A DNA stretch of 64,000 bases, taken from NCBI GenBank assembly GCA_903911145.1, contig CAIWCD010000024.1, positions 124,001-188,000 of the forward strand. The letters run 5' to 3'. How positions within the stretch are numbered: the stretch's first letter is position 1; each line of letters starts with the position of its first letter. This stretch comes from an uncultured delta proteobacterium (lineage in GTDB: Bacteria; Myxococcota; Myxococcia; Myxococcales; 40CM-4-68-19). Below, one piece after another: positions 51,859 to 59,783 of the stretch. Made by a program: the position numbers and the translations under genes. Under the pieces are notes generated by a model. That model did not search any database. It was not told the DNA's origin and saw only the letters and a program-made list of their open reading frames with translations.

Positions 51859-51912
51859 GATCGACTCGCGCTCGGTCAATCGCCGTGCGGGAGAGATCGT
51901 GTTCGCGAAGAC

Positions 51913-51946
51913 CGGTACAATTGTACCGATCGGTACGTTTGTACCG
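51913..51946. promoter_or_regulatory. Nested palindromic operator (two CGGTACnnnnGTACCG boxes)
   Basis: Two 16-bp inverted repeats with arms CGGTAC/GTACCG lie at 51913-51928 (perfect, centre AATT) and 51931-51946 (centre GTTT), 18 bp centre to centre. Between their facing arms is another perfect palindrome, GTACCGATCGGTAC, at 51923-51936. They are about 105 bp upstream of the aldo/keto reductase start. TetR-type regulators often use such sites; no regulator gene is adjacent. Confidence 0.7.
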
Positions 51947-52050
51947 CGCGTTGCAAGCGATCCTTGTCGCCGAGCGCGCGTTCCGCTCACCGGTTACAAC
52001 CCGCGCCCGTCCGCAGCGCCTTGCGGTCTGACCCCCACCTCGGAGCTCTC

Positions 52051-53082
52051 ATGCGCTACCGCCCGTTCGCTCGCACCGGCCTCTATGTCTCGGAGATCTG
52101 TCTCGGCACCATGACGTTCGGAGGCAAGGGCTTCTGGGAGGTCGTCGGCAAGCTCGGTGTCAGTGAGGCCGAGGGACTCGTGGGAGCCGCGCTGGACGCG
52201 GGCGTGAACTTCATCGACACCGCCGATGTCTATTCGGAAGGCGAGTCGGAGCGGCTGCTCGGGAGCGCGCTGAAGTCGCTCGGCCGTCCGCGCGAGCAGA
52301 TCGTCGTCGCGACGAAAGTGCGCGGCCGCACAGGTCCGGGGCCCAACCAGGTCGGCCTCTCGCGCGGGCACATCTTCGACAGCATCGACGCGAGCCTCAA
52401 ACGTCTGCAGCTCGATCACGTCGACCTCTACCAAATCCACGGCGTCGATCAGACGACGCCCATCGAGGAGACGGTGCGTGCGCTCGACGACCTCGTGCGC
52501 GCTGGGAAGGTCCGCTACGTCGGCTTCTGCAATCTGCCCGCGTGGCAGGCGATGAAGGCGCTCGGCCACTCGAGCGAGCAGCACCTCGCCCGCTTCCAGA
52601 GCGCGCAGATGTACTACTCGATCGCCGGGCGCGACCTCGAGCGCGAGGTGGTGCCGCTCGCCATCGATCAACACCTCGCGATCCTGCCGTGGAGTCCGCT
52701 CGCGGGCGGGCTGCTCTCGGGGAAGTTCGACGGCGACAAGCGCGGACCTGCGGGGAGCCGGCGCGCGTCGTTTGATTTTCCGCCGGTCGATAGCGCGCGT
52801 TTGCCGCGCGTGCTCGAGGCGCTGCGTGCAGTGAGCGGTGAGACGGGGCTTTCGGTGGCGCGCATCGCGCTTGCCTGGGTGCTCGCGCGGCCGTTCGTGA
52901 CGAGCGTGATCATCGGCGCGAAGAACCGCCAGCAGCTCGACGACAATCTCGCCGCGAGCGGAGTGACGCTCACGCCCGCGCAGCTCAAGACTCTCGACGA
53001 CGCGAGTGCGCTGCCCTCCGAATATCCCGGCTGGATGGTCGACTGGCAGAACCGCGACCCGCGCGTGCCTGCGGCGAAATAG
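52051..53082 (+). CDS. Aldo/keto reductase
   Basis: A 343-residue NADP-dependent reductase with the AKR barrel. The catalytic tetrad is readable: Asp and Tyr in FIDTADVYSEGES, Lys in VVATKVRG, His in YQIHGVD. NADP-binding segments SPLAGGLLSGKF and VIIGAKNRQQLDDN follow. The start at ATG 52051 begins MRYRPFARTGLYVSEI, normal for the family. It lies after the 192-base intergenic stretch with the palindromic operator, so it is probably repressible, for example by an aldehyde or drug-sensing regulator. Confidence 0.92.
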   Translation: MRYRPFARTGLYVSEICLGTMTFGGKGFWEVVGKLGVSEAEGLVGAALDAGVNFIDTADVYSEGESERLLGSALKSLGRPREQIVVATKVRGRTGPGPNQVGLSRGHIFDSIDASLKRLQLDHVDLYQIHGVDQTTPIEETVRALDDLVRAGKVRYVGFCNLPAWQAMKALGHSSEQHLARFQSAQMYYSIAGRDLEREVVPLAIDQHLAILPWSPLAGGLLSGKFDGDKRGPAGSRRASFDFPPVDSARLPRVLEALRAVSGETGLSVARIALAWVLARPFVTSVIIGAKNRQQLDDNLAASGVTLTPAQLKTLDDASALPSEYPGWMVDWQNRDPRVPAAK

Positions 53083-53161
53083 CCAGTAGAGCGGCCGCGC
53101 TCTTCCTTCGCGCGCAGCCCCGTGGCACAAGGGCGCGCTGAGCAACCACCCCGGAGATCAC

Positions 53162-54358
53162 ATGAAGCCTCTTGCGACCGAGATCGTCTTCCTCTCTGCC
53201 AAGCGCACCCCGTTCGGGACGCTCGGCGGCGCGCTCAAGGATCAGAGCGCGACCGACCTCGGTGTGCATGCGGCGAAGGCGGCGCTCGCCGCGGCGCAGG
53301 TCGACGCAGCCGATGTCGATCACGTCGTCTTCGGCAACGTCATGCAGACCTCGGCCGACGCGATCTATCTCGCGCGCCACATCGGGCTGCGCTCGGGCGT
53401 GCCGCAGGAAAAGCCCGCGCTCACGCTCAACCGCCTCTGCGGTTCGGGCTTCGAGGCGATCATCCAGGCCGCGCTGCAGATGATCGCGGGCGACACGCAG
53501 GTGGCGCTCGTCGGCGGCGCGGAGAGCATGTCGCAGGCGCCGCACATCGCGCGCGGTCTTCGCTTTGGCGTTCCGCTCGGCAAGTCGCCAGCGCTCGAGG
53601 ATGCGCTCTGGGCGGGCCTGACCGACTCCTACTGCAATCTCCCGATGGCGATGACGGCGGAGAATCTCGCCGTGCAGTACGGCCTCACGCAGGCGCAGGT
53701 CGACGAGTACAGCATCCTCTCGCAGAAGCGGTTCGCTGCCGCGCAGGAGGGCGGACGTCTCGCCGCGGAGATGGCGACGGTGGAGTTGCCGGGCAAGAAG
53801 GGTACGACGATCCAGTTCAGCAAGGACGAGCACAACCGCCCCGACGCGACGCTTGAGTCGCTCGCGAAGCTGCCCAAGGTGTTCAAGAAGGACGGCGTGA
53901 TTCACGCTGGCGCCGCGAGCGGGATCTGCGACGGCGCGGGTGCGCTCGTGATGACCACGCGCGCGTATGCGGACAAGAAGGGCCTCAAGCCGATCGGCAA
54001 GCTCGCGGGCTGGGGCATCGCGGGCTGCGATCCGCGCATCATGGGGATCGGTCCCGCGCCGGCCATTCGCGCGGCTCTCGCCAAGAGCGAGAGCAAGCTC
54101 TCCGACTACGATCTCTTCGAGGTGAATGAGGCCTTCGCGCCGCAGTACCTCGCGGTCGAGAAGGAGCTGGGGCTGCCTCGCGAGAGCACGAATGTCGACG
54201 GCGGCGCGATCGCGGTCGGTCATCCTCTCGCGGCGTCGGGCGCGCGCATTACGGCGCACCTGCTGCACGAGCTCGCACGCCGCGGAGGCAAGCGCGCGAT
54301 CGGCTCGGCCTGCATCGGCGGCGGGCAGGGGATCGCCGTTCTGGTCGAGTCGATTTAG
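53162..54358 (+). CDS. Acetyl-CoA C-acyltransferase (thiolase)
   Basis: A 398-residue thiolase that condenses two acyl-CoA or cleaves 3-ketoacyl-CoA. The nucleophilic Cys is in LNRLCGSGFEA, the His in GGAIAVGHPLAASGAR, the second Cys in CIGGGQG. GGAESMSQAPH is also standard. Its sequence and length match the biosynthetic/degradative acetyl-CoA acetyltransferase type, but the direction cannot be told. The LeuA-like gene starts 26 nt after its stop. Confidence 0.93.
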   Translation: MKPLATEIVFLSAKRTPFGTLGGALKDQSATDLGVHAAKAALAAAQVDAADVDHVVFGNVMQTSADAIYLARHIGLRSGVPQEKPALTLNRLCGSGFEAIIQAALQMIAGDTQVALVGGAESMSQAPHIARGLRFGVPLGKSPALEDALWAGLTDSYCNLPMAMTAENLAVQYGLTQAQVDEYSILSQKRFAAAQEGGRLAAEMATVELPGKKGTTIQFSKDEHNRPDATLESLAKLPKVFKKDGVIHAGAASGICDGAGALVMTTRAYADKKGLKPIGKLAGWGIAGCDPRIMGIGPAPAIRAALAKSESKLSDYDLFEVNEAFAPQYLAVEKELGLPRESTNVDGGAIAVGHPLAASGARITAHLLHELARRGGKRAIGSACIGGGQGIAVLVESI

Positions 54359-54371
54359 TTTGCATACAAAC
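54358..54371 (+). repeat. Inverted repeat GTTTGCATACAAAC
   Basis: GTTTG and CAAAC flank CATA. It overlaps the thiolase stop and lies 13 nt before the next ATG. It resembles the GTTTGCATAGCAACC repeats at 13468 and 47250. Confidence 0.4.
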
Positions 54372-54384
54372 GATCGGAGCCCCG

Positions 54385-55641
54385 ATGACGACACTTCTCT
54401 ACGATTGGAATCTCGGGGTTCCTGATGCGCGTGCAGCCGCGGGGCCGCCTGGGCTGCTCGGCAACGCACGCGTGCTCGACGAGACGCTGCGCGACGGCAT
54501 TCAAAGTCCGAGCGCGATCGATCCGAAGCTCGATGAGAAGATCGCGCTGTTGCACATGATGGATGAGCTGGGCGTCGAGCGGCTCGACGTCGGCCTGCCC
54601 GGCGCGGGCGCGAACCAGCGCGAGGCGATCGAAATTCTCTGTCGCGAGATCGCCTCGAGCAAGCTCGCGATCAAGCCCACCGTGGCTTGCCGCACGGTGA
54701 TCTCGGACATCGCGCCGGTCGCCGAGATCGTCCAGCGCACGGGCGTTCCGCTCGAGGTCTACGCGTTCATCGGCAGCTCACCGATCCGGCAGTTCGCCGA
54801 GGAGTGGGACCTCGCGTTCATCGAGAAGCAGTCGGTCGACGCGATCTCATCCGCAGTGAAGGATGGCCTCGCCGTCACCTACGTCACCGAGGACACGACC
54901 CGCTCACGTCCCGAGGATCTGCGCCGACTGTTTCTCGCCGCGATACGCGCCGGAGCGCGCCGGCTGTGCCTTTGCGACACCTGCGGCCACGCCACTCCCG
55001 AGGGCGCGACCGCACTGGTGCGCTTCGCGCAACAGGTCGTGAAGGAGAGCGGCGAAGAGGTCGGACTCGACTGGCACGGGCACAACGATCGCGGGCTCGC
55101 GCTGGCGAATGCGCTGGCGGCGGGCGAGGCCGGCGCGACGCGACTGCACGGCTGCGCGGCGGGGATCGGCGAGCGCGTGGGAAACACCGCGACCGACCAG
55201 CTGCTGATGAATCTGAAGCTGCTCGGTCATCCCTTCTATGCGAAGCGGCCGATGCAGAAGCTCGTCGAGTTCACGCTCTCTGCCGCGCGAGCGACGGGCC
55301 ATCAGATCCCGGTCAACTATCCGCTTGCAGGTGCCGACGCGTTCCGGACCGCCACTGGCGTGCACGCGGCGGCGATCATCAAGGCGCAGAAGAAGGGCGA
55401 TGCCTGGCTCGCAGACCGCATCTATTCGGGCGTTCCCGCGGGCGAGTTCGGCAAGGAGCAGGAGATCGAGGTCGGGCCGATGAGCGGTCTCTCGAATGTC
55501 CGGCACTGGCTCGCGCGCCACGGCGTCGACAGCGACGACGCGTTCGCCAAGGCGCTCCTCTCGCGGGCGAAGGAGACCTCGCGCACGCTGAGCGAGGCGG
55601 AGCTGCAGAATCTCGTGCGTGAGCTGCGCGCGCAGGCCTGA
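54385..55641 (+). CDS. LeuA/homocitrate synthase/HMG-CoA lyase superfamily enzyme
   Basis: A 418-residue TIM-barrel enzyme of the LeuA/HMGL superfamily. The first motif is LDETLRDGIQSPSA (DxTLRDG with the usual Glu changed to Ile), the metal-site is WHGHNDRGLALANALA (HxH and Asn), and IGERVGNT follows. The lack of a long C-terminal LeuA regulatory domain and the short tail point away from feedback-inhibited LeuA. Candidates are homocitrate, citramalate or 2-isopropylmalate synthase. An HMG-CoA lyase is less likely because the lyase signature differs. It starts 26 nt after the thiolase. Confidence 0.78.
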   Translation: MTTLLYDWNLGVPDARAAAGPPGLLGNARVLDETLRDGIQSPSAIDPKLDEKIALLHMMDELGVERLDVGLPGAGANQREAIEILCREIASSKLAIKPTVACRTVISDIAPVAEIVQRTGVPLEVYAFIGSSPIRQFAEEWDLAFIEKQSVDAISSAVKDGLAVTYVTEDTTRSRPEDLRRLFLAAIRAGARRLCLCDTCGHATPEGATALVRFAQQVVKESGEEVGLDWHGHNDRGLALANALAAGEAGATRLHGCAAGIGERVGNTATDQLLMNLKLLGHPFYAKRPMQKLVEFTLSAARATGHQIPVNYPLAGADAFRTATGVHAAAIIKAQKKGDAWLADRIYSGVPAGEFGKEQEIEVGPMSGLSNVRHWLARHGVDSDDAFAKALLSRAKETSRTLSEAELQNLVRELRAQA

Positions 55642-55646
55642 CGCGT

Positions 55647-55652
55647 TAGGCT
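55647..55652 (+). promoter_or_regulatory. -10-like box TAGGCT before the rhomboid-like gene
   Basis: CGTTAGGCT ends 7 nt before ATG 55660. Confidence 0.45.
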
Positions 55653-55659
55653 CCACCTC

Positions 55660-56436
55660 ATGCCCCGACGACCGCAGAGCGCAGTCTCCTTCACGATGCC
55701 GCGCATTCTTCCCGGCGTGCGGGCTCTCCTCATCGCGCTCGCGGTGATCTCGATCGGCATCGACGCACTGGTCGCGTGGGGCTCGGGAGATCTCGGCGCG
55801 CGCCTCGCCGATCTCGTCGTGCTCCATCCACACGACCTCTGGCAGGGCCGCGTCTGGGAGCTCGTCACCTTCACGCTCTTCGAATCGACGCCGCTGGGGC
55901 TGCTCTTCAATGGCCTGATGCTCTGGATGTTCGGCAGCCAGCTTGAGCGGGCGTGGGGCACGCGCCGCTTTCTCACCTTCTATTTCTCCTCGACGGCACT
56001 CGCGGGCGCCGCGGCCGCGATCATCGGGCTCGCCATCCACTCGATCGGCACCACTCCGACGGCGGGCGGCTGGACCTCGGTGGAAGCGCTCTGCGCCGGT
56101 TTCGCGCTCAGCTTCCCGACCGCGCAGATCCTCTTCGCGTTCGTCATCCCCATCCAGGCCCGTCTGCTGATTCCCATCTCGCTCGGCATCACGCTGCTCT
56201 TCGTCATCATGACGGGAAGCGTGCTGCCCTTCGTGGTGCCCGTGCTCGCGCTCGGCGCGGGCGTGCTGCTCCACGACGCGCGCGGACCGCGCGGGCTGCT
56301 CCTGCGTCTTCGCGTGCTCTGGATCGAGAGGAAGATGCGCAGCCGCAAGCTGCGCGTGGTGCCGGGACTCTCCAGCGATGGAGCGCCGCGGGTGCCGCGC
56401 AGCGCGAGCCGCGGCAGCGACGACTATCTCCATTGA
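55660..56436 (+). CDS. Rhomboid-like membrane protein, probably non-catalytic
   Basis: A 258-residue membrane protein with about six helices. LLFNGLMLWMFGSQLERAWGTRRFLTFYF closely follows the rhomboid helix-2/loop consensus (HxxFNMLWLWxFG...ELE..GxxRFL). The helix that should carry the GxSG nucleophile instead has GGWTSVEALCAGFA, and the catalytic His is not evident; the motif could be WTS but not GxSG. It is thus probably a rhomboid-fold pseudoprotease or a divergent protease. The basic, Ser-rich C-terminal tail is cytoplasmic. It lies downstream of the LeuA-like gene but has its own box. Confidence 0.72.
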   Translation: MPRRPQSAVSFTMPRILPGVRALLIALAVISIGIDALVAWGSGDLGARLADLVVLHPHDLWQGRVWELVTFTLFESTPLGLLFNGLMLWMFGSQLERAWGTRRFLTFYFSSTALAGAAAAIIGLAIHSIGTTPTAGGWTSVEALCAGFALSFPTAQILFAFVIPIQARLLIPISLGITLLFVIMTGSVLPFVVPVLALGAGVLLHDARGPRGLLLRLRVLWIERKMRSRKLRVVPGLSSDGAPRVPRSASRGSDDYLH

Positions 56437-56448
56437 TCGGGACGACCG

Positions 56449-56766
56449 CTAGCGCGGCTCTTCGCCGTTCTCGTCGAGAGGAATGAGCAGCTCCGACTCC
56501 TCGAGGAGGATTGGCTCCTCGAGCGCGTCCATCGGGGGCGCCGCGTCGTCGGCAAGCTCTTCCTCGGAGAGAAGCAGCACCGCTTCGTCGACGAGCGCGG
56601 TCTCGCCCAGCCGCAGTGGCCGCGGCAGTCCATTCGCCTTCTTCGGTCCGCGCAGTCCTTCTGCCCAATCGAATGCAAGCAGCGCAGAGCCGCGCCCCGC
56701 CTCGTCCAAATGCTCGGGCGGCTCGCCGGCGGCGGCGCTCTGCGGGCTCTGATCGGGTTCGCTCAT
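56449..56766 (-). CDS. Small acidic hypothetical protein
   Basis: A 105-residue acidic protein (many Glu, Asp and Leu; LLLSEEELADDAAPP, LLIPLDENGEEPR), no membrane segment or known domain. Support for its reality: a GGCTACTCT box ends 8 nt upstream of the ATG on the minus strand, and it fills the gap between convergent genes. Function unknown. Confidence 0.55.
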   Translation of the reverse strand: MSEPDQSPQSAAAGEPPEHLDEAGRGSALLAFDWAEGLRGPKKANGLPRPLRLGETALVDEAVLLLSEEELADDAAPPMDALEEPILLEESELLIPLDENGEEPR

Positions 56767-56774
56767 GCGCGCAG

Positions 56775-56780
56775 AGAGTA
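56775..56780 (-). promoter_or_regulatory. -10-like box TACTCT before the small acidic protein
   Basis: GGCTACTCT on the minus strand ends 8 nt upstream of ATG 56766. Confidence 0.45.
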
Positions 56781-56870
56781 GCCCGATTCACGGTTGAGCG
56801 CCCCACTCTGATACTCTGGCCGGCCGCCCCGCAGTCCGCGTGGCGTTCGATTCAGTCGAAGGACGTTGGA

Positions 56871-58793
56871 ATGGCCGGGCTGGTTCAACTCAAATCAAAG
56901 GGAGGCTCGGGCAAGCGCGCCGGGCAATCTCCTCCTCGACCGGGCCCAGAAGCCTTCCTCCCGACCAATCTCGAAGAGGCGCGCGCGCGCGGCTGGGACG
57001 AACTCGATATCGTCCTCGTCAACGGCGATGCCTATGTCGATCACCCGACCTTCGGAATTCCATTAATCGGCCGTCTGCTCGCCTCGCGCGGCTTTCGCGT
57101 CGGAATCATCTGCCAGCCCGATTGGACCGACGCGAGCGAAGGAAAGGATTTCCTCGCCTGCGGCCGCCCGCGCCTCTTCTTCGGCATCTCGAGCGGCAAT
57201 ATGGATTCAATGGTCAATCACTATACGGCCGGTAGAAAACGCCGCGATAGCGACGCCTATACTCCCGATGCCGCGCCCGGCAAGCGCCCGGACTACGCCA
57301 GCGCGGTCTATGCGCGCCGATTGAAGAAGCTCTTCCCCGATACCCCGGTGATTATCGGCGGCGTCGAATCCTCGCTGCGCCGCCTCGCGCATTACGACTA
57401 TTGGAGCGATCGCGTCCGCCGCTCGATCATCGTCGATTGCCCAGCGGATATCCTCGTCTATGGAATGGGCGAGGCGCCGATTCTCGAGATCGCGCGCCGA
57501 TTGGTCGCCGGCGAGGATATCTCGGGATTAACCGATGTCCGCGGCACTGCCGTGCGCTTCAAGTACGACAATCGCCTCCCGCGCACGAAGGAATCCGGCG
57601 ATGCGTGGCGTTTTCTCTCGGCGCAGACCGATCGCGCCGAGGTCTGGCTGCCGAGCTATGAGGAGATCTGCGCGGATAAGAAGGTCTATGCCGAATTCTC
57701 GCGCCTCTATCACCTCGAGCATAATCACGAGAACGCCCGCGTTCTGATTCAGCCGCACGGCGGACATCTCGTCTATATCAACCCGCCGGCGCCGCCTCCC
57801 TCGACGGAGTTGATTGACGCCGAATATGAGCTGGCCTTCACGCGCTTGCCTCACCCGATGTATGGCGATGCGAAGATCCCGGCGTGGGAGCAGATCCGCT
57901 TCTCGGTGACGATCCTGCGCGGCTGCGCTGCTGGCTGCTCATTCTGCTGCATCACCGAGCACCAGGGCCGCGATGTTGTATCGAGGAGCGAAGCATCGGT
58001 ATTGCGCGAAATCGAGTCATTAAAGGATATCCCCGGCTGGACCGGAGTCGTCTCGGATATCGGCGGTGCCACCGCGAATATGTGGCATATGGTCTGCACC
58101 GACGAGGCTTGGCATAAGGCCTGCCGCCGCGCCTCGTGCGTCTATCCGAATGTCTGCGAGAAGTTCGGCACCGATCACGGACCGCTGATTCAATTGATGC
58201 GCAAGGTGCGCGCGACGCCCGGCGTGAAGAAGGCCTTTGTCGCCTCGGGCGTTCGATATGATCTCTGCTTCGACGACGAGAAGAACGGCGACGAATATAT
58301 CCGCGAGCTGGTGGCCAATCACGTCGGCGGCCATCTGAAGATCGCACCCGAGCATATCTCGCCGGGCGTGGTGCGCGTGATGAAGAAGCCGGGCAAGGAG
58401 ATGTTCGAGCGGTTCCGCGAGATCTTCGACAAGGAGAGCGAGGCCGCCGGTAAGGAACAATATCTCGTTCCCTATTTCATCTCGGGTCATCCCGGCTGCG
58501 AAGTGAAGGATATGGTCGAGCTATCCGACTATCTCGACGAGAACGGCTGGCGGCCGCAGCAAGTGCAGGACTTCACGCCGACGCCGATGACGCTCGCGAC
58601 CGATATGTACTATTCGGGATATCACCCGAACACGGGCGAGCCGGTGCATATCCCGAACAATGCCGACGAGAAGGTGATGCAGCGCGCGCTGCTGCAGCCG
58701 CATCTGCCGCAATATCGGGAGCTGGCGAAGCAGGCGCGCGAGCAGGCGGGCGTGGGGCCGCGGCCGGCGAAGCGTGCGCGCAAGAGCGATTGA
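56871..58793 (+). CDS. ygiQ: YgiQ-type radical SAM protein
   Basis: A 640-residue YgiQ-family radical SAM protein. The N-terminal domain (IVLVNGDAYVDHPTFG, ISSGNMDSMVNHYTAG) is followed by a [4Fe-4S] site CAAGCSFCCI (CxxxCxxC) at about 350. The C-terminal motif has HLKIAPEHISPGV and DFTPTPMTLATDMYYSG. The biochemical role of YgiQ is unsettled. The start at ATG 56871 precedes MAGLVQLKSKGG, a disordered N-terminus; an upstream extension has no support. Its Tyr codons are mainly TAT (about 21 TAT to 4 TAC by hand count), unlike most neighbours. Confidence 0.93.
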   Translation: MAGLVQLKSKGGSGKRAGQSPPRPGPEAFLPTNLEEARARGWDELDIVLVNGDAYVDHPTFGIPLIGRLLASRGFRVGIICQPDWTDASEGKDFLACGRPRLFFGISSGNMDSMVNHYTAGRKRRDSDAYTPDAAPGKRPDYASAVYARRLKKLFPDTPVIIGGVESSLRRLAHYDYWSDRVRRSIIVDCPADILVYGMGEAPILEIARRLVAGEDISGLTDVRGTAVRFKYDNRLPRTKESGDAWRFLSAQTDRAEVWLPSYEEICADKKVYAEFSRLYHLEHNHENARVLIQPHGGHLVYINPPAPPPSTELIDAEYELAFTRLPHPMYGDAKIPAWEQIRFSVTILRGCAAGCSFCCITEHQGRDVVSRSEASVLREIESLKDIPGWTGVVSDIGGATANMWHMVCTDEAWHKACRRASCVYPNVCEKFGTDHGPLIQLMRKVRATPGVKKAFVASGVRYDLCFDDEKNGDEYIRELVANHVGGHLKIAPEHISPGVVRVMKKPGKEMFERFREIFDKESEAAGKEQYLVPYFISGHPGCEVKDMVELSDYLDENGWRPQQVQDFTPTPMTLATDMYYSGYHPNTGEPVHIPNNADEKVMQRALLQPHLPQYRELAKQAREQAGVGPRPAKRARKSD

Positions 58794-58935
58794 TCGGGCG
58801 AGGAGCAGGGAGTGTCCCGATTCGCTGCTCCGACTTCGGCCTTTCGCGCGGTATATCGTCGGTCGTTGGTAGCTGTGTTGAAGAGGGTCGAAGTTCCTCA
58901 TCGCCAAACACGTTCGCGTATCGGGATGCGTCGAC

Positions 58936-59742
58936 ATGATCGTTGCAATCACCCTCATCCTGCTCGCGCCGATTGCCGACGGGGGCCTTCAGTCACTTGG
59001 TTCGCGGTACGAACCAAGCATCGCTGCCGTCGAGTTCAGGGCGCTGGACTTGCTGAGGCGTGAATCGCGCTGCGCCACAGCCGAACAAGGGCGCTGCGGA
59101 GAATGGCGCTACACCAAGTTTTCGGACGGATACACCGCGCTCACTGAGTATTTCGACACGGTCGGCGAGCTGGTCGCAACACAGTGGTGGAGCGACGACG
59201 GCCAACACGTTCTCACCGGCGCGCCGATCTCTTGCAAAGAGCAGCTCGAGGTCGATCTCTGCGCGGCGGCGCGAGGCAAGGTCGCTCATCGTGGAGGCGT
59301 TTGGCAAATAGACTTCTCCCGCTTGGAGTCGAGCTTCACCAGCACGACCAATGCCGATGGCTCGATCACGATGACTCTCAAATCCGCCGCGGAGCGCAGG
59401 GTATTGGAGAGCAGCCCCGCCCCCGCGTTGCCCGTCTTAGTGAACCACGTCGCCGCGACTCAGTCGGCGCGGAGTTGGCTACCGCTCTCGGCGCACGTCG
59501 CTGTTGGCCGAGGGACCATTCGAGTGGGCGAGGTCGAGTTCGCCTATGTATTGCAACCCGATCCACAGCAAGGCGACTATTGGATGACAAGGATACCCGC
59601 CGGGATATCGCTCAAGACGAACGAACACGTGGTATCCGTCGACGAACATTTTCACGCGAGGAGCGAGACATATTTCGAGCTGAGCGCCGGCGACAAGCTG
59701 CTCGCGAAATTCAGCCTCTCCTATACGCCTGAGTTGCAATGA
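58936..59742 (+). CDS. Secreted hypothetical protein
   Basis: A 268-residue protein with an N-terminal hydrophobic stretch (MIVAITLILLAPIADGG), probably a short signal or anchor, and two Cys pairs near the start (RCATAEQGRCGEW, PISCKEQLEVDLC). The rest is beta-rich without a recognised domain. GC content is visibly lower than its surroundings, consistent with recent acquisition or weak selection. The upstream spacer is 142 bases. Confidence 0.6.
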   Translation: MIVAITLILLAPIADGGLQSLGSRYEPSIAAVEFRALDLLRRESRCATAEQGRCGEWRYTKFSDGYTALTEYFDTVGELVATQWWSDDGQHVLTGAPISCKEQLEVDLCAAARGKVAHRGGVWQIDFSRLESSFTSTTNADGSITMTLKSAAERRVLESSPAPALPVLVNHVAATQSARSWLPLSAHVAVGRGTIRVGEVEFAYVLQPDPQQGDYWMTRIPAGISLKTNEHVVSVDEHFHARSETYFELSAGDKLLAKFSLSYTPELQ

Positions 59743-59783
59743 ACCGCTGCCAATCCCGCCGAGGCAGATATCGCGCGGGTTCT

